DNA from: Gigantopelta aegis
Taxonomy: Eukaryota > Mollusca > Gastropoda > Neomphalida > Peltospiridae
Length of the DNA stretch: 64,000 nt
Direction of reading: 5' to 3'
Assembly: GCF_016097555.1 (NCBI RefSeq)
Contig: NC_054702.1
Location: 71,221,128 to 71,285,127, forward strand
Shown here: positions 12,218-22,820 of the stretch, piece by piece
Position numbering within the stretch: position 1 is the stretch's first letter
How the letters are laid out: each line of letters opens with the position of its first letter
Translations under genes and position numbers: made by a program
Notes under the pieces: model-generated
Told to the model about the DNA's origin: nothing
Database searches by the model: none
What the model saw: the letters and a program-made list of their open reading frames with translations, nothing else

Positions 12218-12258
<41 letters not shown>
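12115..12258. repeat. (AT)n microsatellite and 55-nt poly(G) tract
   Basis: (AT)n from 12115 to about 12152, and G only from 12204 to 12258 except one C at 12218. This is the longest G run in the window. Confidence 0.95.
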
Positions 12259-12259
<1 letters not shown>

Positions 12260-13771
12260 CTGATTTTTGTCTGAATCAAATGAAAATGCTCAAATGCCCC
12301 ACTTTGCTGGACCATTTAGTTATATCAAATACTGTGTGACCCTGTCATTAAATGCTACTTATACTGTTCATGTATAACATTATTCAAGTACATGTGGTCA
12401 CATTTTTCACCAGCCTAATGGCAAAAGATCATGATTATACATCGGGGGTGAAAGCACATTAACATTGTAGGATTCTATTTACATTCACAGGGCTTGCACT
12501 GGAACAAATTTTAGTTTAGCCAATTTTCAGACATATGTAGAGTATTTCCTCAAAAATTATTAAAATGTACTTAATTTAAGGAATTTTTTTATCAATTAAA
12601 GACTTAATGTTGTAGCCACTATATATAAAAATTAGCAGCTGGTAAATTTGGCAATGGACTGGGTGAGCCCTGCAGAAGTAAACAAAAAACTTATTCAAAT
12701 TTTTACAAAAAAATTTTGTTGTCGACAAAACAACAAATTGTTGAAGTGTTCTGTTTTATCATATCAAATAAAATTTTCATTAAAATAAAAACACAATTTC
12801 ACTAATTTTTGTGTTTATCATATCGAATCACAAAAGAATTAAACAAATAATATACACATTATAAAGGCTAAATTTCAATATCAAAAGTTACATAGTATTG
12901 TTGTGGTTACATGTAGTATCATATTACAAGTTTGAACAATAAGTTGTCAACACACAAAAAAAACCTGAGAGAAATTGGTGTTTGGTTGTTTTGTAAGATG
13001 ATAGTGAAGCTACAAACATTTGTCATTAGACTGGTGAATTTAGAAGTACTGGGTAGCAATATAATAGTACTGTACATTTTAGAACAGTTCCAGAATACTG
13101 AAAATTCCATCCACTTGTAAAGATTTTTGTTCCATTCCTTAACATTTCTAATAAAAATTATTTAACAAGAGAAGCCAGATGTATCCACTTTTTCAAGATT
13201 AAGGACTGCATAAAAGTAGTTAGTGTACAAAAGAGTTTCCTGCCTGGAAAACAAATCACTTGGTCCATAAACAAAGTAAAAAAAAAAAAACCTCCAGTGT
13301 TTATAATCATTGCATAAAACTACAATAGTACTCATAAACAAAACAAAGAAGATATACAGTGGGTAAAATCAACCTACCTACTGGGTAAGGCAATACACAC
13401 AATTCAAGCACCTCTTTATTTAATTTGGATGTGGTCTCAGATAATCAACCTAAGTTGACCATGCCATTTAAATGTTAAATATAGTAATAAGTACCATACC
13501 TCATTTACTATTAATTTGAGCGACTGGTTCAGTATGTGTTCTGTTAAAATATCACTTGTTCCATCACTCTGTTTGTTAATCAATGTCTGGTCTAGAAATT
13601 TCTAGCACACTAAGTTAAAAAAGCCCACAATGACACACACCCAAAACAATAGTACCTGTTTCACATGAAAGCAAAATTATTCAACAGCTCCAGAGCAAGA
13701 GCCATGAAAAAACCCAAATGCACCATGAAAAGGAAACCTGCACCAAGACTCAATGCATGTTGAGAACCGAT
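12259..13771. other. Intergenic, possible 3' UTR of the neighbouring CD225 gene
   Basis: AT-rich, without recognised repeats. A minus-strand AATAAA (TTTATT at 13415-13420) lies about 350 bp past the stop of the 13772-14290 gene and could be its poly(A) signal. That assignment is inferred from position only. Confidence 0.4.
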
Positions 13772-14290
13772 TCAACAGCCGTTGCTGCACACGACGATAA
13801 TGGGAACAAGAACAAGCAACAGGAGACCAACCACAAAACTGATGTAGATCAGGTGAACAGCCCGCTTAATGTCTTTCTGAGCCATGCCCAGCAAACCCTT
13901 AGACTGGTGCATCATGGCCCTCTGCGTGTACTTGAGAGCGAAGATTCCCGTGATGATGAAGAACACACAGCTAACATACGACACGACCAACACCTGCTGG
14001 AAGTTCCCCCAGGGACGTGGGAGCAGGTCGGAGGACACCACCCGGCGCAGGTTTGGGTCGGACTCTGTCGTGTCCTTGTAAGGACTCTCCATCACATCCT
14101 GGAACATTGGCTCTGACGTGTACGACAGACCGTTTCTGTCGGGAGGTTTCCCATGTTGTATCAGTGACACAGACACTGGGTCGGCCTCGGTCTGGTCATG
14201 GTGTCCGTTGACGTCGAGTTGAACATCAGCATCAAAGCCGTCCTTGTGCAGTGGCTGGCGTTCTTGGTGACTGGAATCTTCTCGAGACAT
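13772..14290 (-). CDS. CD225/dispanin-type two-pass membrane protein (paralogue 2)
   Basis: A 172-aa protein from the ATG at 14290 (MSREDSSHQE...). A polar N-terminal part of about 98 residues precedes two hydrophobic segments, about VLVVSYVSCVFFIITGIFAL and LIYISFVVGLLLLVLVPIIV. The shared pattern with paralogue 1 is 'VVSYVS..F...TG.FA..Y..(R/K)AM...(E/K)GLL......A....IYISF..G..LLV..P..V', fitting the CD225 domain with its TG-F/A-L stretch at the end of the first helix. The polar N-terminal halves are unrelated in detail, so the pair is old. The coding part is uninterrupted. On the minus strand an acceptor-like CTTTACAG lies about 57 bp upstream of the ATG (boundary near 14347), suggesting an upstream non-coding exon. 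The 120-bp satellite begins right in this 5' flank. Likely an endosomal or plasma-membrane protein; the exact role is unknown. Confidence 0.75.
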   Translation of the reverse strand: MSREDSSHQERQPLHKDGFDADVQLDVNGHHDQTEADPVSVSLIQHGKPPDRNGLSYTSEPMFQDVMESPYKDTTESDPNLRRVVSSDLLPRPWGNFQQVLVVSYVSCVFFIITGIFALKYTQRAMMHQSKGLLGMAQKDIKRAVHLIYISFVVGLLLLVLVPIIVVCSNGC

Positions 14291-14304
14291 TGTAGACGAT
14301 CTTC

Positions 14305-15409
14305 AGTGTTGCACTATGTCAAATAGTGTCTTTTTGTCTTACAAACCTGTAAAGTATAAATTACATGTCTTATTACAAATATGTAGTAATGTAATATTAT
14401 CCCAGTGGAAGATAGACTAGGATGCATGTGCTGCACAGTGTCAAATAGTGTCTCTTACAAACCTGTCAAGCATAAATTATATGTCTTATTACAAATTTTT
14501 ATACATAGTAATGTAATATTCTCCCTGTGGAAGATTGGCTAGAATGCATGTGCTGCATCATGTCAAACAGTGTCTCTTACAAACCTGTCAAGCATAAATT
14601 ACATGTCTTATTAATTACAAACATGTAGTCACGTAATATTCTCCCTGTGGAAGATTGGCTAGAATGCACGTGCTGCACCATGTCAAACAGTGTCTCTTAC
14701 AAACCTGTCATGCATAAATTATATGTCTTATTAATTACAAACGTGTAGTCATGTAATAGTCTCCCTGTGGAAGATAGACTAGAATGCATGTGCTGCACTA
14801 TGTCAAACAGTGTCTCTTACAAACCTGTCATGCATAAATTATATGTCTTATTACAAACATGTAGTCACGTAATATTCTCCCTGTGGAAGATTGGCTAGAA
14901 TGCATGTGCTGCATTATGTCAAACAGTGTCTCTTACAAACCTGTCAAGCATAAATTACATGTCTTATTAATTACAAACGTGTAGTCATGTAATAGTCTCC
15001 CTGTGGAAGATTGGCTAGAATGCATGTGCTGCATCATGTCAAACAGTGTTTCTTACAAACCTGTCAAGCATAAATTACATGTCTTATTAATTACAAACGT
15101 GTAGTCATGTAATATTCTCCCTGTGGAAGATTGGCTAGAATGCATGTGCTGCACTATGTCAAACAGTGTCTCTTACAAACCTGTCATGCACATATTATAT
15201 GTCTTATTAATTACAAACGTGTAGTCACGTAATATTCTCCCTGTGGAAGATTGGCTAGAATGCATGTGCTGCACCATGTCAAACAGTGTCTCTTACAAAC
15301 CTGTCATGCACATATTATATGTCTTATTAATTACAAACGTGTAGTCACGTAATAGTCTCCCTGTGGAAGATTGGCTAGAATGCATGTGCTGCATCATGTC
15401 AAACAGTGT
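14305..15409. repeat. 120-bp satellite array, about nine units
   Basis: Units are anchored by GAATGCATGTGCTGCA at about 14421, 14543, 14663, 14783, 14899, 15019, 15139, 15259 and 15379, giving a period of 116-122 bp (mostly exactly 120). Each unit also carries TCAAACAGTGTCTCTTACA, then AACCTGTCA(A/T)GCA and CTCCCTGTGGAAGAT. A partial, more diverged unit at 14305-14420 merges with the 5' flank of the CD225 gene at 13772-14290 and contains its putative splice acceptor. Divergence falls from left to right, so the array probably grew away from the gene. It ends inside a unit exactly where the Tc1 transposase ATG begins. Confidence 0.9.
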
Positions 15410-16610
15410 ATGCCAAGAATACCCAATAATTTACGCGAACAGGCGATTGGCATGCTTGATGCTGGCATGTCGACAGAAGACGTTGCAAGGCATGTTGGGA
15501 GTTCTAGTCGAATGATACGAAATCTTCGCGTAAGATTTCGAACGACAGGAAGCACCAACGACTTGCCACGTCGTGGACGTCCGCGTGTTACAACGTGTCG
15601 TCAAGACCGCTATATCATGAACACGCATTTGCGCAATCGATTCCAAACTGCCACTGCTACTAACACACCTGGGCTTCATAATAACCGAATCAGTGGGAAA
15701 ACTGTTCGTAATCGTCTGCGGGAGAACGGTTTACATGTACGACGTCCTTACGTCGGATGCGTTTTAACGCAACGTCATCGTCTAAATCGGGCACGTGTAC
15801 ACACTCGTTGGATACGGCGACACTGGAATACCGTTCATTTTTCGGATGAATCCAGATTTTCTTTACAATGTGGTGATGGCAGGGTGCGTGTTTACCATAG
15901 GAGAAATGAACGCTATGCTGACTGTTGTGTTCTTGAACGAGATCGTTTCGGGGTGGGGGTTGTGTCATGGTCTGGGCAGCCATTGCCCATGATTATCATT
16001 CACCACTAGTCGTCATTGATGGCAATTTAAATGCTCAACGTTACCGCGATGATATTCTCGCTCATCACGTCATTCCTCTGTTCCATAACAACGCCAACAT
16101 CTCGATTTTTCAGCATGATAATGCCACCTCTCATACAGCTGGAGACACTGTAAATTTTCTTAGGACAAATAACATTGATTTCATTGATGACTGGCCCACT
16201 AAAAGTCCTGATCTCAACCCCATCGAGCATGTCTGGGATAGTCTGGACAGACGATTGAGGCGTTGTCCCAACCCACCCGCTAACGTAAACGAACTTCGTC
16301 AAGCGCTCATTCAGGAATGGAACAATATTCCACAGGCAGAAATCAACACTTTAGTCAATTCTATGCGCCTGCGATGCACTGCAGTGGTCAATTCAAGAGG
16401 TGGTCATACTCGTTATTAAGTTGTTGTTTTTAACCCCTACCACACTTGGTCAAAATGTCTCCCAGTTTCTGTTAACCTATGGCCATGATTTTTGCACCAA
16501 ACGATGCATCATGGAACACTCTTTAAACGCATACATAACAATTATTCCCCCGGTTTGTTTTCATCAAGTTATGTTCAAGCAAAGTTAGCGGAAGTTTCTT
16601 ATTTTGTCAG
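15410..16610 (+). mobile_element. Tc1-like transposon, 5' end missing, one frameshift
   Basis: Transposase starts at ATG 15410 (MPRIPNNLREQAIGML). An N-terminal helix-turn-helix region and a GRPRVTT GRPR-type box are followed by the catalytic core. First Asp is in HFSDESRFSL; second Asp in FQHDNATSHTA; Glu in SPDLNPIEHVWD. The spacing between the second Asp and the Glu is 35 residues, one more than classical Tc1 (DD34E). The frame changes by one base in the G-rich stretch near 15950-15960; the rest (from MVWAAIAHDY, 15967) runs to the stop at 16417-16419 after GGHTRY. The 3' end is GGAAGTTTCTTATTTTGTCAG followed by TA (16611-16612), the expected Tc1 end. No matching 5' inverted repeat exists upstream; satellite sequence stands there instead. 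Confidence 0.88.
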
Positions 16611-16612
16611 TA

Positions 16613-18397
16613 TATAAACCTAGTGTCAGGGTGGCAGTCCTTTTTGTGGCGATGCAAGAAGGGGTACAATCTCCAGTATCAGATTTCCATGGGAATGGAT
16701 GAAGTATGCACACGTGTGCGTTTAATTTGGATATTGTAAATGTTACAGTAGTAGGCTACTAATAAAATAAATATCAAAAGAAAAATAAATCTGTAAAAAA
16801 AAAACCCCAACATTTTACCAAAATATACGATGTACTTAGTTATTATATTACATAGCACAGTGGTGTACTTATTGTTTATTACAGTAATATTTGGACAGTT
16901 ATGTAAGTCTTGGTATCAAGACTTTAGATCTGATATGTTCTTAATTAATGCAAATCGCTTAAATTTAAAACAATATTGACAATCAATTAACTGACCTTTG
17001 GAATAAGCTCTGGGCTGTAGTAACGGAAACGGTCATTATTTGTATATATGTGCATGCACTCAGGTTAGTGTGAATTAAAACTACAAGATAGATTTTGATT
17101 TTGTCCCAGAATAATGTAAGCTAATTAAATATGATTCCTTTTTACTATAACATTGAATAACAATTGTCAAATAGTAGCTCTGCTAGATAAGTATGGCACA
17201 TCCAGTCCATTCTAATAAGCTGACAACTTCTAGATTTAAAAAATACATGCAATGTCTTCAATATGTTTTGAGCTCTATTTTTAGAAGACCCAGCCCAAAG
17301 CCACAGAAGCTGAATCTGGCGGTGTTAAAATATAGAGCATGCAATGTGTTTTGTCACATTCGATTCAGTTTCAGCGTCTTTGTTTTTAAACTAGTACCAT
17401 ACTCGCCAGACCCTAATATCGAAGGTCGCCTAATGGACTACCTTTGTAAAAAATTTAGTCGCCCATAGCCAATGCTAATTGTCAACCCTGTAATGAGAAA
17501 AAAAAACCTTGTCAAATGCTGCATTTATTTCTATTTTGTAAATATGATTACCCCCCCCCCCCACCCACATCTATGGGTTTTTAAGCTCTATCTCCCTCTT
17601 TAGGTGACCTGATTATTACTATTAGTAAATTTTTTATTTACTTAAAGTAGGGCTAGTGAATTTTTATAAATTCTTGAAGCTCTGTGATATTTATTCTGCC
17701 ATTCTCAACCATGATCCGCCATCACCATGTGACGAATGAACAGGTAACACAATTTGGAGCAAGATATTATTAGGTCATGTCACCTCCAGCCCTCCCCTTA
17801 TTGATATATGTAGGGGAAGGGTAGAGGAAACTCTATGTAATGCTTTGGCAATCAACAACCAAATCATGGTTACAAGCTACTGTCTAAAAGAATCATAGTC
17901 ACTTCATACCCTAGTCATATCGTACCATGCTGCCTGGTCATTTAGTACCCTAGTCATTTCATACCATAGTCATGTCATACCAGTATATATAGAAAACGAA
18001 TCGACCATAGCATAAATGCAGTGTTGTTTTGTTGTTTTAAAACTTTATTGGGACAGTCTGAAATCCATAACACGTTATTGTGCAGCATATCGTTATTGAT
18101 ACCCATAATACCTGTCAACTGCTATTTCCATTTTACCTGACAAGAGCCGTATTTGGTATTTACTACTAACTGCCAACTTCGATGTTTTGTGAAATGGCTC
18201 CAGATAATTAGTCTAACTTTCAAAAACAACAAACATAATGGACCATGTTTATACAGATTTTTTTTTAGGGACAAGATTAAATGGTTAATGATTTATAAAG
18301 TCAAAACAAAAGTCAGTTGCAGGAGGTGTTTGCATCTTATAGATGTAATTTAATGTTATTTTGTAAAAGACACTACCGGGGTGAGTTATAAATTGTT
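16613..18397. other. Intergenic, few recognisable features
   Basis: AT-rich. There is a 12-nt poly(C) at 17551-17562 and TAGTCATTTCATACC-type motifs at 17925-17985, the reverse complement of the TACGAAATGAC repeat. A 91-codon frame at 17193-17468 has no recognised motif. Confidence 0.4.
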
Positions 18398-18618
18398 ATG
18401 CCATGGTACGAAATGACCAGGGTACGAAATGACCAGGGTACAAAATGACGTTTTACAATGGTACGAAATGACCAGGGTACGAAATGACTTTTTGCAATGG
18501 TACGAAATGACCAGGGTACGAAATGACTAAGGTACGAAATGACTTTTTGCAATGGTACGAAATGACCAGGGTACGAAACGACCAAATTAGGTATGAAATG
18601 ACTATGGTACAAAGTGAC
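18398..18618 (+). repeat. TACGAAATGAC minisatellite-like cluster
   Basis: About eleven copies of (A/G)GTACGAAATGACCA(G/T)G occur in higher-order groups separated by the linker CTTTTTGCAAT. Similar short clusters lie at 1238-1322, 1577-1615 and 17925-17985, so this is probably the internal part of a dispersed element rather than a purely local expansion. On the minus strand it gives a repetitive 'SHFVPWSFRT' reading frame that I regard as spurious. Confidence 0.75.
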
Positions 18619-18788
18619 TAGCAACGGTCTAAAATACACATTTGTTTTTCTAAATCTGATGCCACAGAGCTTTAGATTGATTATTCTCGAATCTAGTTCA
18701 CCAAGGTAAACATCTACGGTCCGTTTTTTTAACATTTTGACATTTACGGCACAGCAATAAACATCACAATAATAAATATCGTGCCGGA

Positions 18789-18872
18789 TCAAACCCGACG
18801 CCTCTATGCAAAACGAACATGCGCTGTACTTTCTTGTGGTGACGTATAAGTGCGTCGGGTTTCTTCGAAGAA
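18789..18872. repeat. Short hairpin element
   Basis: CAAACCCGACGC at the left pairs with GCGTCGGGTTTC at the right, with a spacer of about 60 bp whose borders also pair partly (CTCTATGC / GTATAAG). The arm word CGGGTTTCTT recurs in the MITE at 21919-22040. Confidence 0.5.
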
Positions 18873-19231
18873 GATAAATTTATTATGACCACCGTAAGTC
18901 TCCCTACGCTAGGACTGGAACTCTTTTAAAAATTTCAGCCTAAGGCAGAAAATTATTTACTACCAACAGATTACTGCCTCTGTTTCAGAAGCAGGGAATA
19001 ACTTAAACACCAAATCCACAACACAGACAGGTCGACTTACCAAAATTATAATAAATGTTTGATCAAGATGGAAAAACACATTCTCTTCCTCCGAGTCCAA
19101 ATGTTTATTTAGTTTCTTACCGGAACCGGAAATATAACGTAGAATTCGGACTCCGATTCGGACTCGATTTAAAGGTCACAAAACCGTAATACATGGTCAA
19201 GGTCATATCTCTGCACACACAAAAAAGGAGT

Positions 19232-19678
19232 TAAGTTGGTTTTATTTAACTACGCCACTAGAGCACATTGATTTTTTTTATCTTATCATCGGCTATTGGA
19301 CGTCAAACGTATGGTCATTCTGACACTGTTTTTTTTTTTTAGAGGAAACCCGCTGTCGCCACATAGGCTACTCTTTTTACGACAGGTAGCAAGGGATCTT
19401 TTATTTGCGCTTCCCACAGGCAGGATAGCACAAACCATGGCCTTAGTTGAACCAGTTATGGATCACTGGTCGGTGCAAGTGGTTTACACCTACCCATTGA
19501 GCCTTGTGGAGCACTCACTCAGGGTTTGGAGTCGTTATCTGATTTAAAAATCCCATGCCTCGACTGGGATCCGAACCCAGTACCTACCAGCCTGTAGACC
19601 GATGGCCTAACCACGACGCCACCGAGGCCGATATATCTCTGCACAATGCAAAGTCGAATGGGAATTTGGCAAAACGGT
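19232..19678 (-). mobile_element. tRNA-derived SINE, minus strand
   Basis: Read on the minus strand: a leader (TTTGCCAAATTCCCATTCGA, TTGCATTGTGCAGAGA), a tRNA-like head with CCTCGGTGGCGTCGTGGTTA (A-box region) and GGTACTGGGTTCGGATCCCA (B-box region), then a body and the common 3' tail containing CAATAGCCGAT and TTAAATAAAACCAAC. The tail CAATAGCC...GTGCTCTAGTGGCG is shared with the other SINEs here. The body shows the usual 'ggatcccttgct' and 'gctatcctgcctgtggga' words. Confidence 0.75.
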
Positions 19679-19761
19679 GGTTGATTTTATGAATCTCTAT
19701 CTAGTGCCTCGACTATAGAAGGACAGCCACTTCCAAGCCTTGGAAATCCTTTACAGGAGAT

Positions 19762-19856
19762 CAAAGGCGTAGCGTGGGTTGTCAGCGCCCGGGGCAAGGC
19801 AAGTATTACCCGAGTCCCTTCCACCAGTCCAGAATTTTGCGCCCACGCTACGGCAC
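19762..19856. mobile_element. Degraded hAT-type MITE remnant
   Basis: GGCGTAGCGTGGG at the left and CCCACGCTACGG at the right, with GCCCGGGGCAAGGCAAGT and CTTCCACCAGTCCAGAATTT inside; these are the reverse complement of the interior of the intact copy at 46433-46588. The ends are damaged and no target duplication was seen. Confidence 0.65.
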
Positions 19857-20213
19857 AACGCTTGTACCGCTACAAAGAAGATTGCCACTTCCAGACTAAA
19901 TTAAAACTAGCTCTGGATCAGCTTATTGGAATAAGTACTGCTGTGATGACATGCACCCATGAAAAATTGTCAAAACAGTGCATGATGATATCAGGTATTC
20001 CCGAAAGATGAGCATATCCTATTCCATCGGTGGCACCACAGCTGTCGAGTCTACTTCATCTAAAACGATGAAGAAATAAATCTGAAAGAGGAAAAAGTAC
20101 ACACAAGTTCAAAATATGGAATAGCATCAGCCATCATTTTGGTCGGTGATGCATATTGTAATAATGTTGTCTGTTGATATAAAGTGCTCCTACTGGCAGT
20201 AGCAGTGGGAATT

Positions 20214-20292
20214 TCCCTATTAGCTCAGTTGGTAGAGCGCTGGACTCTAGCTGGTACTAAGAGTCTGTGGTTTGAATCCCCTCAGTGGAGGT
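20214..20292 (+). repeat. tRNA-like sequence or SINE head
   Basis: An A-box-like TTAGCTCAGTTGGTAGAGCG and a B-box-like GGTTTGAATCC are correctly spaced, and a D-arm can pair (GCTC/GAGC). The anticodon and T arms do not pair well and the acceptor stem does not close, so a functional tRNA is unlikely. A tRNA pseudogene or a truncated SINE head fits better. Confidence 0.4.
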
Positions 20293-20295
20293 TGA

Positions 20296-20513
20296 TTATT
20301 CTGTTACAATGTTCTGTTTAGTAGATATAACCTCCAAATGTTTACCATACAACTTTTTGAATGACCCTAGGAGTCCCTGGACATCATAAACCTGAAGGAA
20401 CATGGATTTGGTGGTGCATTTGCTGGACCCTGCGATGTACCTCTCCTTGTATAGATTCTTATGAGGTTTTGGAATCCAATATAGAATAGGAATGGACAAG
20501 TCATCGGATTTTA
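20296..20513 (-). mobile_element. Penelope-like element reverse transcriptase fragment
   Basis: Minus-strand translation: DDLSIPILYWIPKPHKNLYK then ERYIAGSSKCTTKSM. 'LYW(I/L)PK.HKN.YK.R.IA.SS.CTTK' is the hallmark N-terminal reverse transcriptase block of Penelope-like elements. After CTTKSM the translation no longer follows the family, so only about 35-70 residues are kept. It lies between the tRNA-like sequence and a MULE-like MITE. Confidence 0.7.
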
Positions 20514-20604
20514 AATTTCAAGCCAAATGTGCAGACAGATTCATGGTTGGTGTTGTTTGTTTTTTGTGCATATTTCTTCTTCAAATAATACAGTGGCCTT
20601 ATTG

Positions 20605-21279
20605 CAATCTAATTAAAATTAGATCTAACACCAGCCAGTTGGAGCTCATGTCCACCAATCAAAACCTTACTTGCAGAATCCTGCCAGTGATTTAAAAATA
20701 ATTTGAAAACATTCCGAATTATCCTGAGGGTATACGACATGTTTCGTGTGAATTACGAATGCCTTAAAACATGTTTTATTTTATAAAATAATAATTTGTA
20801 ATGTAAAACTGAAGACTGATTTAGTTTGGGGTTTTTTATAAATAAATAAATAATTTTTAATGTAAAATTGAAGACTTATAACCCACCCCGTACGTATTGG
20901 TATGGTTCGCTGTACTGCGGCCACTAAAATAGACTCGCCCGATATTTTTAGAATTTGTATGCTCCCAAATAACGTTATAAAAGGCGAAGTGTGATTGGTC
21001 AATATTTAAATTATTATTTACAGACGAAATGTTACCTGGACATTGGGGACTACGCAGTGTTGTTAGCAATCCGATTAAAATTAGTTCTACTGGTATAAAT
21101 AAGGCATTCGTAATTTACATGAAACATATCGTATACCCTCAGGATAATTCGGAATGTTTTCAAATTATTTTTAAATCACTGGCAGGATTCTGCAAGTAAG
21201 GTTTTGATTGGTGGACATTAACTCCAACTGTCTGCTGTTAGATCCACGTGTAATAGTGGAGCTAATTTTAATTAGATTG
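20605..21279. mobile_element. MULE-like MITE with long inverted ends (copy 2)
   Basis: A 675-bp element begins CAATCTAATTAAAATTAG and ends CTAATTTTAATTAGATTG, with inverted arms of about 130-150 bp (inner landmark GAATTATCCTGAGGGTATAC / its complement). Perfect 9-bp duplications GCCTTATTG flank it (20596-20604 and 21280-21288). The interior matches copy 1 (2248-2748). Nine-base duplications and long inverted ends indicate a non-autonomous Mutator-like element. Confidence 0.9.
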
Positions 21280-21388
21280 GCCTTATTGTAGCCCTACTTG
21301 AACTATCAATCCAAAGTTTGTTATAATAGTGCATACATAAGATGGTAATGTTATCTGATGCTTTGTCAGTGAGCATTATCTCAAACTA

Positions 21389-21662
21389 GGGGCGGGACGT
21401 AGCCTAGTGGTAAACCGCTCGCCTGATGCGCGGTCGGTCTTGGATCGTTCTCCGTCAAATGGCATATTGGGCTATTTCTCATTCCAGCCAGTGCACCACG
21501 ATTGGTATATCAAAGGCCGTGATATGTGCTATCCCTTGCCACTAATGAAAAAATATATAGCGGGTTTTCTCTCTAAGACTGTAAAAACTACCAAATGTTT
21601 GACGTCCAATAGCCGACGATTATTAAATCTAGTGGTGTCGTTAAACAACACAAACTTTATCA
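21389..21662 (+). mobile_element. tRNA-derived SINE
   Basis: Head GGGGCGGGACGTAGCCTAGT (A box) and GGTCTTGGATCGTTCTCCG (degenerate B box); body CCAGCCAGTGCACCACGATT and ATATCAAAGGCCGTG; tail GACGTCCAATAGCCGACGAT and GTGGTGTCGTTAAACAACAC. A block present in sister copies ('cctgtctgtgggatggtgcatataaaagat') is missing, so the copy is internally shortened by about 30 bp. Confidence 0.85.
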
Positions 21663-21918
21663 CAAACTGTTCATGCAATGTAGCCCGACTTTCTAGCACA
21701 CATGGACATGACAAAAAGGGATTCTTGATATAATTCGTCTTCTTTCATGGTTTGTGCATTAACAAATGACATTATCACATAATTGACTTGACCCATTCCA
21801 AAGGGCATTCGACCTGCGCACCGGGTAGGCAAAAATCACCCCTCTAATACAACAATAACCCTATGTTTGACGTTAAATACCATTACATCGATCATTTTGG
21901 TGTTCGCTGATAACAAAT

Positions 21919-22040
21919 ATTTCACATATTAATCACTAAAAAGAAACCCGCCAGCATCTACGTGTTTAACCGGAACATTATTGTAAATAGGTGCTGTCGG
22001 GTTTCTTTCTATATGGTGTATTAGTGGTTAATATGTGAAT
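21919..22040. mobile_element. Hairpin MITE C
   Basis: TTTCACATATTAATCACTAA at the left pairs with TTAGTGGTTAATATGTGAAT at the right, and AAAGAAACCCG with CGGGTTTCTTT inside. Loop about 50 bp. Confidence 0.65.
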
Positions 22041-22084
22041 CTTTCCCTGTTTTCGCTATAGTTATCTCCGACCAAGAGAGCTAT

Positions 22085-22142
22085 CATAACAGTCCAAATG
22101 TCCGTCTAGCTCTCGAACGGCAGAGTACTCGGGCTATCCACC
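22085..22142. repeat. Fragment of the palindromic MITE seen at 2118-2794
   Basis: 'CATAACAGTCCAAATGTCCGTCTAGCTC..' and CAGAGTACTCGGGCTA match one arm of the 2118-2794 host element. Confidence 0.6.
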
Positions 22143-22820
22143 CTGCTCATGACAATTCTGGGTGGGTAGGTATGTGTTTGGGTATCAGTAAAGTTCTAAA
22201 ATGTAATGCAGTTTATGGCGATTTGTAATAATGAATAAAAGTAGGTTAAATACGAATAACTGGTAAATAATCAGTTATTATAGTTGTCGGCAAGTATAAG
22301 CATACGCCCCTGCGTGTGCATTAACCTCACCGTGGTGCAGGGGTGAACATTCTTTTATAGAATGGCCAATAAATGCACAACTCCTCGTATGAGGTACCTT
22401 GTTTGCCGTGAGGTGCGACCCGTGAAAATGGACGATGGGATCCTGGTGCTTGAGTTGGGGCATACCTGCGGGTATGACTTCTGGCAATACATCACTTTGG
22501 CCTGGAGTTCACCTAGACGGGTGGTCAGGAAGGCCCGACCTGATCAATCGGCTGGTCACGTCAAGCTCAAGAGCAAACCAACCCCTGTTTTGTTTAATTT
22601 GTCACGAACGAACATTGCTTAGAATACCACTTGTATTATTTGCTCTTGGGGCGGTGGCTAGGGTCAATCGGGTAAACTAACGTTTTTTCTTTACTTTGCC
22701 TGCGTATATTAACCATGTATCCCTGGCATGTATGTCTGCTGGTTATCCGCAGCATCGTGTCCCCTTGTTGGACTCTGTGGTGGGTGGGGGGCATGGTTGA
22801 CGAATAATGATTCATTTAAC

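Noticed and set aside
14305-15409. CRISPR-like array
   Set aside because: Units are 120-bp direct tandem copies with no unique spacers, in eukaryotic sequence.
18373-18792. 139-codon minus-strand ORF with HFVPWSFRT repeats
   Set aside because: The repeats come from the short DNA motif GGTACGAAATGACC; copies elsewhere are not in frame, and no start or splice context supports a gene.
20214-20292. Functional tRNA gene
   Set aside because: Promoter boxes are present, but the anticodon, T and acceptor stems do not pair properly.
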